A stretch of DNA of 64,000 nucleotides from the NCBI RefSeq assembly GCF_048264025.1, contig NZ_JBLXDN010000007.1, positions 62,001 through 126,000 of the forward strand, given 5' to 3'. The notes under the pieces were generated by a model that saw only the letters and a list, made by a program, of their open reading frames with translations, ran no database searches and was not told where the DNA came from. The DNA comes from Nitrincola sp048264025. Lineage in GTDB: Bacteria > Pseudomonadota > Gammaproteobacteria > Pseudomonadales > Balneatricaceae. Below are positions 34,993 to 43,200 of the stretch, one piece after another (position 1 is the first letter of the stretch; each line of letters begins with the position of its first letter). The position numbers were made by a program, and so were the translations under genes.

Positions 34993-35298
34993 ATGACAAA
35001 CACTGTTGATTTCCAGAAGCCTGTTGAAGCCGCTAAAAACCTGATTGCCCTGCAGACTGAAACTCTCAGCAAAACTGTTGAGCTGCAGAAAAAATCTGGC
35101 GAAGAGCTGGTTAACTTTTTCAAGTCTGAAGCTGAAAAAGCTAAAAGCCTGAAAACCCCTGAAGAAGTGATCAAGTTCAACACTGAAGCTAGCACTTCAC
35201 TGTACAGCCTGCTCAAAGCACAGGGCGAAGCTTTCACCGCTTTGGCCACTGAATCCAGCAAAACTGTAATGGCTGAAATGCAGAACTTCGGTAAGTAA
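34993..35298 (+). CDS. Phasin family protein
   Basis: A 101-residue helical, Lys/Glu-rich protein: KPVEAAKNLIALQTETLSKTVELQKKSGEELVNFFKSEAEKAKSLKTPEEVIKFNTE. This is the phasin_2 pattern of granule-surface proteins that coat polyhydroxyalkanoate. No polymerase gene is in the window. AGGAGAGACTCTC precedes the ATG. The promoter has two perfect consensus boxes, so high expression is expected. Confidence 0.85.
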   Translation: MTNTVDFQKPVEAAKNLIALQTETLSKTVELQKKSGEELVNFFKSEAEKAKSLKTPEEVIKFNTEASTSLYSLLKAQGEAFTALATESSKTVMAEMQNFGK

Positions 35299-35360
35299 TC
35301 TTACCTGTTCGCCGCTCCTGCGCATCCATGCGCACGCGGCATGCAGTACATTCTGTACAT

Positions 35361-35395
35361 AAAAACACCCCGCTTGCCGGAGTGTTTTTATTTAT
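35361..35395. terminator. Bidirectional terminator between the phasin gene and PilZ gene
   Basis: AAAAACAC pairs with GTGTTTTT, with an inner CC/GG pair, and T-runs on both strands. It serves the convergent phasin and PilZ genes and overlaps the PilZ stop. Confidence 0.8.
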
Positions 35396-36150
35396 AGCGC
35401 TGCAAATTGCTCCGTTTCATGCAATTCCCCGCATTCATACAACCACTGCTGATACACATAGCCTGCCAATACCAGGCGCGTCTCTTCCTCCATCTCATCA
35501 AAGATCAAACCGTGACGATAGACCTTGAGGGTTCCGCTCTCTGTTTGCATAACACTGCGTACCTTAGCGGGCGCTAAAATCACATGGTCTATGCCAGCAA
35601 CAGAGACCCTGGCAGTCAAAAACACACTGTCACCAACAGTGGCCAGCGCCAAGGGAGACTCCACCGAAGCACCGGACAAACTCATGTCTACACACAGCGC
35701 CGTTTGTGACGCATGCGGATCAGCATCACCCTTGTCCAACAATAAATTCAGGTGAACAGGCACACGAGTGTGCTGACGAAACGGCACAGTATCCAGTGCC
35801 GTTGGATAGGCCAGTATCCAATGAGGAAAAGGCTCCGAACGCGCTTTAAGCAAACGCGATTTGAAGCTGATCAGCGTATTACCACACAGCAGTTTCACAT
35901 TCAGCGAAACCCCTTCAGTCAGCAAAGGCTTGCGGCTTTTCGGCGCAGTCACAATCACCGCACTCTGGTCGTGCACACCCACCAGGCGCACTGAATAGCG
36001 CGCTTTGGGGAGCCGCGTTTCAAGGCGCACCGGTTCACCTGGACGTGGGCGTAATTGTGCCAGCGATATGACAGGTAGCACCCGCCGAGTGGCTAACTGA
36101 CCCGATTGAGGTTTCAGACTGACTGGAGACATGAATTCACTTTTTAGCAT
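35392..36150 (-). CDS. PilZ-domain protein
   Basis: A 252-residue cytoplasmic protein. The PilZ c-di-GMP-binding signature appears as FRQHTRVPVHLNLLL (R-x3-R) and VDMSLSGASVESPLAL (D-x-S-x-x-G), in the C-terminal half after a YcgR-N-like beta domain. It should bind cyclic di-GMP. The start is either 36150 (overlapping pdxB) or 36132 (MSPVSLKPQ); neither has a convincing ribosome site. Confidence 0.8.
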   Translation of the reverse strand: MLKSEFMSPVSLKPQSGQLATRRVLPVISLAQLRPRPGEPVRLETRLPKARYSVRLVGVHDQSAVIVTAPKSRKPLLTEGVSLNVKLLCGNTLISFKSRLLKARSEPFPHWILAYPTALDTVPFRQHTRVPVHLNLLLDKGDADPHASQTALCVDMSLSGASVESPLALATVGDSVFLTARVSVAGIDHVILAPAKVRSVMQTESGTLKVYRHGLIFDEMEEETRLVLAGYVYQQWLYECGELHETEQFAAL

Positions 36151-37297
36151 CCGCGACCGGAAAACCCAGCGCTTTGAAAATTGACTGCTGATCTGTTGGC
36201 AGCTGCAGGGTTAAGGCGCTGAACTCGCGCCGGATTGGGTACTGCTTACGCAACTGATCAAAGGCGACCTTTTGCTGCTGCTCAGGCACACCCAAACTGG
36301 CGCGCAGCGCACGATCATCACGAAAAGGATCGTACAGCATTCGTACCGGCGGCAATAGACCTGCCTTTTCAGTTAACCGCATCTCCGCCACCTCGGCAAG
36401 CGGTAACAGTTGCGCAAAAGACTGCTGCACCCTAACACCGCTAAATGCACACCAGGCTTGATAGAGCATCCAGGTTCCGCGCAATTTACCTTCCAGCGAA
36501 TAGCCGGCAATATGTGGTGTAGCAATTTTGACATGAGCTGCCAATGCCGGATTAACCGCTGGCTCATTTTCCCAGACATCCAGCACCAGTGTCAGATCAT
36601 CACGCTGCTGTAGCAACTCAAGCAGTGCTCGATTATCAATCACCGGCCCGCGCCCGGCATTGATCAAAATTGAGCCAGGTTGCAGCATCGCCAGCGTTTC
36701 AGCCTGCAACAGGTGCCAGGTCGCATCCTCACCCGAATGGGTCAACGGCGTGTGCAGGCTGACAATATCAGCTTCACTTAACAACTGCTCCAGCGAACAA
36801 AAACGCGCCGCCTCATCGACTGACAAGGAGCGCTGTCTGGGCGGATCACATAGCAAGGTGCGGATTCCCAGCGCCTGCAGCCTGGTCGCCAGCCGTGAGC
36901 CGACATTACCGACACCGACGATGCCAACAGATCGGCCCCACAAATCAAAACCCTGCTCTTCAGCCAAATGCAGCAGTACACTGAGCACATACTCTACAAC
37001 CGCATCGGCATTACAGCCCGGCGCACTACTGAATCCTATACCTAGCTCGGTCAGAGCCGCCAGATCGATATGATCGGTACCGATAGTGGCTGTGCCAACA
37101 AAACGTACCGAGGTACCTTGCAACAGTGCCCGATTAACAGGGGTGACCGAGCGTACCAACAGTACATCCGCATCCAGCAGATCATCACGGCAGATTGCCC
37201 GACCGGGGCGAGTATGCAGCTCTCCCAGCGGGGCAAACAGTGTTTGCAGCGCCGGAATATTTTCATCCGCAACAATTTTCAACGGGGCAGGCTTCAA
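36137..37297 (-). CDS. pdxB: Erythronate-4-phosphate dehydrogenase PdxB
   Basis: A 386-residue D-2-hydroxyacid dehydrogenase of the vitamin B6 pathway. Evidence: KIVADENIPALQTLFAPLGE at the N-terminus, GTATIGTDHID, the NAD motif GIVGVGNVGSRLATRLQALG, CDPPRQ, INAGRGPVIDN, and ATPHIAGYSLEGKLRGTWMLY with the catalytic His. The PdxB-specific dimerisation tail follows. Translation appears to start at TTG with GGAGG 4 bases upstream. Confidence 0.92.
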   Translation of the reverse strand: MKPAPLKIVADENIPALQTLFAPLGELHTRPGRAICRDDLLDADVLLVRSVTPVNRALLQGTSVRFVGTATIGTDHIDLAALTELGIGFSSAPGCNADAVVEYVLSVLLHLAEEQGFDLWGRSVGIVGVGNVGSRLATRLQALGIRTLLCDPPRQRSLSVDEAARFCSLEQLLSEADIVSLHTPLTHSGEDATWHLLQAETLAMLQPGSILINAGRGPVIDNRALLELLQQRDDLTLVLDVWENEPAVNPALAAHVKIATPHIAGYSLEGKLRGTWMLYQAWCAFSGVRVQQSFAQLLPLAEVAEMRLTEKAGLLPPVRMLYDPFRDDRALRASLGVPEQQQKVAFDQLRKQYPIRREFSALTLQLPTDQQSIFKALGFPVADAKK

Positions 37298-37406
37298 TAG
37301 ACCTCCAAGACTTTACAACAAGGGCATTTTCAGGCTCAATTTCGCGCCATTATAAAACGTATCCCCTGTCCGGGTCATTGTTCCTCATCTATTCAGAAGA
37401 AAATCT

Positions 37407-37652
37407 GTGTTATTACGCTGGCAAAAACAGGCTGACTATTTTACTGTCAGCGTCTACCAGGATCTGGTTGGTGACTGGATTCTTACGCAAAGCTGGGGCA
37501 ATTGCCTCAATGATGACAGTGAGTTCAGTCATACAGTACTGCCCTCTCTGCATGAAGCGGAAAAGTACGTAACCAAATTGCGCCTGAGTCTGATTAAAAA
37601 CGGCTTCAGAGAACGCAGTGACAACGCCCCCTTACGGAGTATCTATGAGTAA
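37407..37652 (+). CDS. Small WGR-domain-like protein
   Basis: An 81-residue protein with a GTG start. LLRWQKQADYFTVSVYQDLVGDWILTQSWGNC ... EAEKYVTKLRLSLIKNGF matches the pattern of WGR domains (W-G near the middle, helix with Ala and Lys at the end), although the Arg of WGR is Asn here. WGR domains bind nucleic acids in PARPs and occur alone in bacteria without known role. It overlaps trpB by 8 bases. Confidence 0.65.
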   Translation: MLLRWQKQADYFTVSVYQDLVGDWILTQSWGNCLNDDSEFSHTVLPSLHEAEKYVTKLRLSLIKNGFRERSDNAPLRSIYE

Positions 37653-38847
37653 AATCGAATACGCGGCCATGCCCGATGCCCAGGGCTATTTTGGTGAATA
37701 TGGCGGACAAATTATTCCTCCTGAACTACAGCGCGTCATGAACGACATCGACAAGGCGTATGAAGAAATTCGCCGGATGCCCGAGTTTAAAAATGAATTA
37801 AAAATGCTGTTCGCTGATTACATTGGTCGCCCCAGTCCGATATTCCATGCGCGTAGACTGAGTGAAAAGCTGGGAGGTGCACAAATCTTCCTTAAGCGTG
37901 AAGACCTGAACCATACCGGCGCTCACAAAATCAATCACTGCTTAGGTGAAGCCCTACTGGCCAAGTACATGGGCAAAACCAAGGTAATTGCGGAAACAGG
38001 TGCTGGACAGCACGGTGTCGCACTGGCTACCGCCTGTGCCCTGGTAGGCATTCCCTGTGAAATTCACATGGGCCAGGTGGATATTGAAAAAGAACACCCC
38101 AATGTGGTCAAAATGAAAATTCTTGGCTGTACGCTGATTCCGGTCACACGAGGTACAGCAACACTGAAGGATGCTGTCGACAGCGCATTTGAGGAATACC
38201 TGAAAGATCCGGACAACTTTATTTATGCAATCGGTTCTGTGGTTGGCCCGCACCCTTTTCCGAAAATGGTCCGCGATTTCCAATCCATTATCGGCGAAGA
38301 AGCCCGCGAGCAGTTTATGACCCGTTTTGGCAAACTACCGGACTACCTGACAGCCTGTGTCGGCGGTGGTTGCAACTCCATTGGCCTGTTTACTGCCTTT
38401 CTCGGTGATGACTCAGTCAATATGGTGGGTGTTGAGCCAGCAGGTAAAGGTCTGGATACCGACCAACACTCAGCCACGCTGACATTAGGCAAACCCGGAC
38501 AGATTCATGGCATGAAATGCTATGTACTGGAAACTGAAGATGGCCAGCCCATGCCGGTTCACTCTATAGCGTCGGGCCTGGATTATCCTGGCGTTGGGCC
38601 CCAGCATTCCTATCTGAAAGACCTGGGTCGGGTTCAGTATGAAACCGCAACCGATCAGGAATGCCTGGATGCCTTCCTGACACTGTCACGAGTGGAGGGC
38701 ATCATTCCGGCACTGGAAAGCTCCCATGCTGTCGCCTGGGCCATTCGTACAGCACCGACACTCGCCCCTGAACAAACTATTCTGATAAACATTTCAGGAC
38801 GGGGTGATAAAGACGCCGACTATGTTGCCGACCTGCTGGGTCTGTGA
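37645..38847 (+). CDS. trpB: Tryptophan synthase beta chain
   Basis: A 400-residue PLP enzyme joining indole and serine. REDLNHTGAHKINHCLGEALLA carries the PLP lysine, ETGAGQHGVALATACAL the COMM site, CVGGGCNSIGLFTAF the phosphate loop, and HSIASGLDYPGVGPQHSYL the C-terminal region. The start MSKIEYAAM has GGAG 6 bases before it. trpA is not adjacent, unlike in many bacteria. Confidence 0.93.
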   Translation: MSKIEYAAMPDAQGYFGEYGGQIIPPELQRVMNDIDKAYEEIRRMPEFKNELKMLFADYIGRPSPIFHARRLSEKLGGAQIFLKREDLNHTGAHKINHCLGEALLAKYMGKTKVIAETGAGQHGVALATACALVGIPCEIHMGQVDIEKEHPNVVKMKILGCTLIPVTRGTATLKDAVDSAFEEYLKDPDNFIYAIGSVVGPHPFPKMVRDFQSIIGEEAREQFMTRFGKLPDYLTACVGGGCNSIGLFTAFLGDDSVNMVGVEPAGKGLDTDQHSATLTLGKPGQIHGMKCYVLETEDGQPMPVHSIASGLDYPGVGPQHSYLKDLGRVQYETATDQECLDAFLTLSRVEGIIPALESSHAVAWAIRTAPTLAPEQTILINISGRGDKDADYVADLLGL

Positions 38848-38931
38848 CATCCAGATCATCTTCACCTGCCAACGATGCGACACTATGTCGCATCGTTTTC
38901 CCTACCATCCTCCGATAAACTGGCTTTCAAC

Positions 38932-39423
38932 ATGACCGATGATCAAACGCCCGACAAAGGCAAACCTAGCCGACAATGGATGTTACTGGTGTTGATTGCT
39001 CTGGTACTGCTGGCTCTGGTGGTATTGCCACAATGGGTCGATGAACAACGCACCGAAGACAGCGTGTTTATTCCCCCATTACCCTGTGATTTGCATCAGG
39101 GCGGCTGTATTGCTTCAGCTGGGAAACAGGTCTTGCAGCTCAATCTGTCGCCCAAGCCCCTGGTTTCCATGCAATCACTGAGCATTGAAGTCAGACTGCA
39201 ACATTTCGACGCCAGACAGGTGATGTTAGATCTTCAGGGTGTAGAGATGTATATGGGACTGAACCAGACAGCGTTACAGCAAGATCCAGAACGCCCAGAT
39301 GTCTGGCGTGGGACCACAGAGCTGGCTGTTTGTACTACAGGTGAAATGACCTGGCGTGCTATCGTCTATATTGATACTGCCGACACGCTATACTCAACAC
39401 ACTTTGATTTTGAAGCACGCTAG
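38932..39423 (+). CDS. Membrane-anchored protein beside SCO/PCuAC (unknown family)
   Basis: A protein of about 163 residues. One TM near residues 15-34 (WMLLVLIALVLLALVVLPQW) and a beta-rich periplasmic domain with Cys in PCDLHQGGCIA and LAVCTTGEM. It precedes the SCO and PCuAC genes with short spacing, which points to copper delivery or cytochrome oxidase assembly. Start uncertain: the open frame extends upstream to 38875, but MTDDQTPDK gives a more usual N-terminus. Confidence 0.65.
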   Translation: MTDDQTPDKGKPSRQWMLLVLIALVLLALVVLPQWVDEQRTEDSVFIPPLPCDLHQGGCIASAGKQVLQLNLSPKPLVSMQSLSIEVRLQHFDARQVMLDLQGVEMYMGLNQTALQQDPERPDVWRGTTELAVCTTGEMTWRAIVYIDTADTLYSTHFDFEAR

Positions 39424-39441
39424 TCAAGGCAAGGAGATTTG

Positions 39442-40038
39442 ATGAAAGCTATTCGTTATCTGCTATTGCTCAGCATTGCACTGGTGGCCGCTGTGATGTT
39501 CTATTTTCAACAGCAGCCAGAAGCACCCGAGCAGCGCGCTCTGGGTGGCAACATTGGTGGAGACTTTACCCTGATGTCAGCTGACGGGCCGGTTTCCCTG
39601 TCTGACTTTCAAGGTAAGGGTGTAGTGATCTATATAGGCTACACCTATTGTCCGGATGTCTGTCCCATGGCGCTGGCTACGCTCGGGCAAGCCTTACGCA
39701 ATATGCCAGCAGAACAAAGTGAACAGATTCAGGGCATTTTTATTAGTGTAGACCCCGAGCGGGACACGCTGGAACACCTTGCCAACTATTCCAGTTTTTT
39801 CTCACCGCAGATTATTGGTGTCACCGGTGAAAAATCTGAGATTGACCAGGTCGTAAAGCAATACGGTGCCTTTTACCGCCGTGTCGAGATGCGTGACTCC
39901 GCCATGGAATATGCCGTGGATCACTCTTCACGTCTGTACCTAATCAATCCAGAAGGCAACCTTGAAGCGCTGGTTTCCCATAATTCCCCCCCCGATCAGT
40001 TGATGAATAACCTCAAGCAACTGATCGGAGAAAGCTAA
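39442..40038 (+). CDS. SCO1/SenC family copper protein
   Basis: A 198-residue membrane-anchored thioredoxin-fold protein. N-terminal TM (about 5-22), copper site C70-X3-C74 in YTYCPDVCPMAL and His161 in VDHSSRLYL. SCO proteins deliver copper to the CuA site of cytochrome oxidase or act as redox partners. ATG at 39442 is chosen since AAGGAG lies 6 bases before it. Confidence 0.9.
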   Translation: MKAIRYLLLLSIALVAAVMFYFQQQPEAPEQRALGGNIGGDFTLMSADGPVSLSDFQGKGVVIYIGYTYCPDVCPMALATLGQALRNMPAEQSEQIQGIFISVDPERDTLEHLANYSSFFSPQIIGVTGEKSEIDQVVKQYGAFYRRVEMRDSAMEYAVDHSSRLYLINPEGNLEALVSHNSPPDQLMNNLKQLIGES

Positions 40039-40057
40039 AAAACCAGGAGTGTTGAAC

Positions 40058-40498
40058 ATGCGTAAACTCTGTTTTGCTAGTGCCCTGCTGTTTTCCTCTT
40101 TCAGCTTTGCGACTGAAAGTGTCAATATCCACGAGCCTTACGCCAGAGCGGTACCGCCAGGGCAACCCAACAGTGCCGCCTTTATGCAATTGGAAAATAC
40201 CACCGAAACGGATCTGGCTGTAATTACCGCCCAATCCAGTGTTTCTGAAGTAGCAGAACTGCATACGCATACTGATGTGGATGGGGTGATGCAGATGCGT
40301 CAGGTTGAGAGTATTGCACTGCCTGCCGGTGAAACTACTGAGCTCAAGCCAGGTGGATTGCATATTATGTTGATTGGCCTGAAACAGCCCCTCGCTGACG
40401 GCGACCAGATCGACCTGACGCTGACCTTTTCAGATGGATCAGCTACAGAGCTGACACTACCTGTCCGTCATGTCATGCCGATGGGCATGGCTCATTAA
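40058..40498 (+). CDS. PCuAC periplasmic copper chaperone
   Basis: A 146-residue exported protein. Signal peptide to about SFA, then VNIHEPYARAVPPGQPNSAAFMQLEN and ELHTHTDVDGVMQMRQVESIALPAGETTELKPGGLHIMLIGLK, containing the H-x(n)-M-x-M and H-x-M copper ligands of the family. It hands Cu(I) to oxidase assembly with SCO. AGGAG lies 8 bases before the ATG. Confidence 0.92.
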   Translation: MRKLCFASALLFSSFSFATESVNIHEPYARAVPPGQPNSAAFMQLENTTETDLAVITAQSSVSEVAELHTHTDVDGVMQMRQVESIALPAGETTELKPGGLHIMLIGLKQPLADGDQIDLTLTFSDGSATELTLPVRHVMPMGMAH

Positions 40499-40502
40499 GA
40501 CA

Positions 40503-40591
40503 TAAGCCTTCCTTAACACATCTTACAGCCACGTAGACGGGCGTCGAAGTGGCTGTATATCATTAGACAGGCTTCTTTTTCAGCCGCCTCG
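40503..40591. repeat. 89-bp direct repeat, left copy (partner 44144-44232)
   Basis: 89 bases are identical to 44144-44232, same orientation, 3641 bp apart. On the minus strand it encodes the last 26 residues of the gene at 44154-44705 and its stop. The left copy is a detached 3' end with no gene body. Confidence 0.97.
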
Positions 40592-40687
40592 GATGTTTAT
40601 AACTAATCTAACCCCTCTACTACAGAGGTAGACTATTGCAAGGTGTGACCACAAATAGCAGGCCACCATTAATCGGCTATGGTGGAG

Positions 40688-40715
40688 TTGACATTCAAAT
40701 AAAAATAATTATCAT
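40688..40715 (+). promoter_or_regulatory. Promoter of the accessory island operon
   Basis: TTGACA at 40688-40693, a 16-base spacer and TATCAT at 40710-40715 (one mismatch). It precedes the barrel gene by about 80 bases. The -10 box lies within the Fur-like sequence 40701-40719. Confidence 0.65.
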
Positions 40716-40719
40716 TATA
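40701..40719. promoter_or_regulatory. Fur-like box over the island promoter
   Basis: AAAAATAATTATCATTATA matches the 19-bp Fur consensus (GATAATGATAATCATTATC) at 14 positions. A repressor here would cover the -10 box. The A+T-rich setting raises the chance of a random match. Confidence 0.5.
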
Positions 40720-40796
40720 TTACTTTTTTTAAAAAGCCAGCCACCAACCTCTCAGTACGGTAGCCAGCACATGCTGAATATTGTGAGAGAGAGTCT

Positions 40797-41792
40797 ATGC
40801 AAACAAACCAAACTACCCGAAAGCGGGCATTATCCGTGGTTATCGCGAGCACTCCTTTGTGCTGTCGCAGATATAGTCCTCAGGTACCGCCACGGTCATT
40901 TTCAATTCCATGGCTGAGCTTAGCTCTTGTGCTTGGAGCATCGATTGCATTTCCGCTACTGGCAGAAGACGAACCCAGTTCCGATACCCCTTTCCAGATC
41001 GAAGATTTTGCGCCTGATAGTGGTCGCTACACTGTGACCGGAGGTATTGGCTACAACACATCAGACAGCAGGAATATCAATGTATCAACAACAGCCATTC
41101 CAATTGCTCATGGGTACGCGTTACTGTTACCAGAAGTCATCGTAGATGACCGTCGCCGAGACACACTATTTGCAACTTTAGGTCTACGGTATGCATTCAA
41201 TCAGTCGTTAAATCTAAATTTAGGCCTTAAAGGAGATACATCTCGTAGCCTGATTCAAAATAATAATGAGACTAGCGCAGAGTATGACTCAGGCTGGCGC
41301 ACTATCAGCGCAGGTTTTGATTATAGGTTTACTCAACTTTATGACCAACCTTATGTACTCGGGTTTGCTGAAATTGCAATTGCAGAAAGAAATGATGGAG
41401 CTACTGATTCAGGGAAAACGGCAACCTTCGGTGCTTCCAGTCACTGGGCATTTGACCCTGTAATCCTTTCTTTAACAGGAACCTACACCCATCTTAGATC
41501 CAGAAAAATCAAGGGAAAGCAGCAAAACCCGGGCGATATCTTCGGTATAGGAATGTCTATCGGGCTAGCTATGAATCCTGAAATAAGCTTTCGTGCAGGC
41601 GTTAATCAAAGTTTTCGTACGAACAGTAAAACGACAAACCAACAGGATTACTGGAATGCAAGTACGGCATTCACTCTTGGTTATGTTCAGCGACTGACGC
41701 CATCTTTAGCCATGAATATTAATGCTCAGGGTGGAGTGGCTGGTAATCACACAGCACAAATATCCACTAGCTTCACATGGCGACCCAATTAA
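40797..41792 (+). CDS. Outer-membrane beta-barrel protein of the accessory island
   Basis: A 331-residue exported protein. The signal peptide (IPWLSLALVLGASIAFPLLAEDE) follows an unusually long basic leader of about 37 residues. From residue 75 the sequence alternates polar and hydrophobic residues in strands with Gly/Asn/Asp turns (RYTVTGGIGYNTSDSRN, LGLRYAFNQSLNLNLGLKGD, AFTLGYVQRLTPSLAMNINAQGG), ending in an aromatic-poor strand QISTSFTWRPN. About 12 strands are expected. I do not recognise the family; FapF of the fap amyloid operon is longer. GAGAGAG precedes the ATG. Codon use is more A+T-rich than in neighbours. Confidence 0.7.
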   Translation: MQTNQTTRKRALSVVIASTPLCCRRYSPQVPPRSFSIPWLSLALVLGASIAFPLLAEDEPSSDTPFQIEDFAPDSGRYTVTGGIGYNTSDSRNINVSTTAIPIAHGYALLLPEVIVDDRRRDTLFATLGLRYAFNQSLNLNLGLKGDTSRSLIQNNNETSAEYDSGWRTISAGFDYRFTQLYDQPYVLGFAEIAIAERNDGATDSGKTATFGASSHWAFDPVILSLTGTYTHLRSRKIKGKQQNPGDIFGIGMSIGLAMNPEISFRAGVNQSFRTNSKTTNQQDYWNASTAFTLGYVQRLTPSLAMNINAQGGVAGNHTAQISTSFTWRPN

Positions 41793-41828
41793 GCTTTTAC
41801 TCGATTATTTTTTCAACAGGAGGAAAAA

Positions 41829-42377
41829 ATGAAAACACTACTAAAATCGACATATGGACTGCTATCTTTAGTCTGTTTAGCTATCTTAATATATGGAGGT
41901 CTAAGCTATGCTAATCAACCATTAGAGAGTAATTCTCAATCCAGGGATACTATCAATAATGGGCTATTTCAGAATCATCCGTCTATTATATCTGAAGAAT
42001 TTTTACCCTCACCACTCACAGATGAATCTCTGAACTATCTTTTTGAATTTTCGGGTATGGGACAAGACCAATCAAATACCTTGAATCTTTCCTACCTGAA
42101 TGAAAAACAAATGCTAGAAGCTGAAGGTAAATTCGGGCTTCCCGGTGCAATCGTTGGCGCTATTGGTGCTGGAGCAGGATATTATGGTCAAGCAATAGGT
42201 TCTGGAGAAGGTTCAGCAAGTGGTCTTGTCACAGCTGTTGGAGTTGGGGCTGGTACAGGATTTTTATTGGGCCCCGCAGGTAATACTACAGCATGGTCAT
42301 TTCTCACGGGTATGGTAGGGTTCAACGCAGGTTTGGCTGGAGGATTGGGTCAGAGGGGCTGCAATAGCTGTCATTAA
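41829..42377 (+). CDS. Exported glycine-zipper protein ending in CXXCH
   Basis: A 182-residue protein. A signal peptide (to about SYANQ) is followed by a Ser/Asn-rich stretch, then SYLNEKQMLEAEG, which resembles the leader end of gammaproteobacterial class II bacteriocin-like peptides (L-x4-M-x3-EG), and then a long Gly/Ala-rich helical region (LPGAIVGAIGAGAGYYGQ ... GFNAGLAGGLGQ). The last five residues are CNSCH, a CXXCH haem c motif at the very C-terminus. AGGAGG precedes the ATG. With a C39 peptidase downstream it may be the substrate of that enzyme. Toxin, amyloid or haem-protein roles are all open. Confidence 0.7.
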   Translation: MKTLLKSTYGLLSLVCLAILIYGGLSYANQPLESNSQSRDTINNGLFQNHPSIISEEFLPSPLTDESLNYLFEFSGMGQDQSNTLNLSYLNEKQMLEAEGKFGLPGAIVGAIGAGAGYYGQAIGSGEGSASGLVTAVGVGAGTGFLLGPAGNTTAWSFLTGMVGFNAGLAGGLGQRGCNSCH

Positions 42378-42379
42378 CT

Positions 42380-42613
42380 ATGTTTGAGTTCTGTAATTTC
42401 ATAACCAAATTAGTGATCGGAATTTTATTAATACTCATACCATATGCGGCAACATTGTTTTACTACCGTCTAAAATGGAAATCATGGAGCCTACTAGAAA
42501 TGCCATATTTTTTTATGTTACTGATTTTTCTCTCTAATTCACTTACGTTTTTTTGGGGATTTGGAGATATTGCGGTTAGTTATACATGTAACAAAGTCTT
42601 TGCAACGAATTAA
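42380..42613 (+). CDS. Small membrane protein of the island
   Basis: A 77-residue protein with two predicted membrane helices (LVIGILLILIPYAATLFYY and MPYFFMLLIFLSNSLTFFW). It begins 2 bases after the glycine-zipper gene. No clear ribosome site, so coupling to the upstream gene is likely. No family recognised. An immunity protein would fit this size and place if the neighbour is a bacteriocin, but that is only inference. Confidence 0.5.
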   Translation: MFEFCNFITKLVIGILLILIPYAATLFYYRLKWKSWSLLEMPYFFMLLIFLSNSLTFFWGFGDIAVSYTCNKVFATN

Positions 42614-42666
42614 TGTATGAACACTAGAAACATCTACCTCCCTATTAATTACTGCGGAAAACTAGT

Positions 42667-43200
42667 ATGAATGCTATCACCATTGCATTAGATTTAGCAC
42701 GTCTTAGGGGGCATCCTATAAAGGATTATACTTTTCCATTTTGGCAAGCAGTTATACTTCTAACATTTATTGGAATTTCCTATGGACTTGATCCGTCGAT
42801 AGGAATTCCTCTTATATATGCTATTATACTAGGCGTGTTAATTTATTGGTCTTGGTATTGGGTATGTAATTTTGTAATTTCCTGGTGGTTAAAACGCAGT
42901 AAACTATGGGATGGTCGTGGAGCACTTTCAAGGGTTATTATAGCTTCTTGGGGAATTGATATCTTGCTGCCGTTCTTGGGTTTAATGGGGATTCCAGGAT
43001 TATTGTTAATACCCTTATGGCTATATACACTGTGGGTTATGGTAAATGCTATTTCTCACGCGACAGGTGTTAGTAAGGGATCCAGTATAATCGCTTGCCT
43101 TGCTGCTCTGCTAGTGTATTTATTTACTTTAGGGATGCTCGCTGCTATTACCATAGTAGCACTAGTCATGTCGGGTATTTTTCCGGCAGTCAATTCATGA
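42667..43200 (+). CDS. Polytopic membrane protein of the island
   Basis: A 177-residue protein with about four to five membrane helices (WQAVILLTFIGISYGL, PLIYAIILGVLIYWSWYWVCNFV, IDILLPFLGLMGIPGLLLIPLWLY, IIACLAALLVYLFTLGMLAAI). GGAAAA precedes the ATG. Its stop overlaps the start of the C39 peptidase gene (ATGA). Family not recognised. Confidence 0.6.
   Translation: MNAITIALDLARLRGHPIKDYTFPFWQAVILLTFIGISYGLDPSIGIPLIYAIILGVLIYWSWYWVCNFVISWWLKRSKLWDGRGALSRVIIASWGIDILLPFLGLMGIPGLLLIPLWLYTLWVMVNAISHATGVSKGSSIIACLAALLVYLFTLGMLAAITIVALVMSGIFPAVNS

Noticed and set aside
40636..40917. Open frame of 93 codons across the island promoter
   Set aside because: It runs through the promoter and Fur-like box, has no ribosome site and overlaps the better-supported barrel gene in another frame.
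43095..43196. Upstream extension of the C39 peptidase gene
   Set aside because: It overlaps the upstream membrane gene by about 100 bases and removes the signal peptide from the N-terminus; the ATGA-coupled start at 43197 is better.
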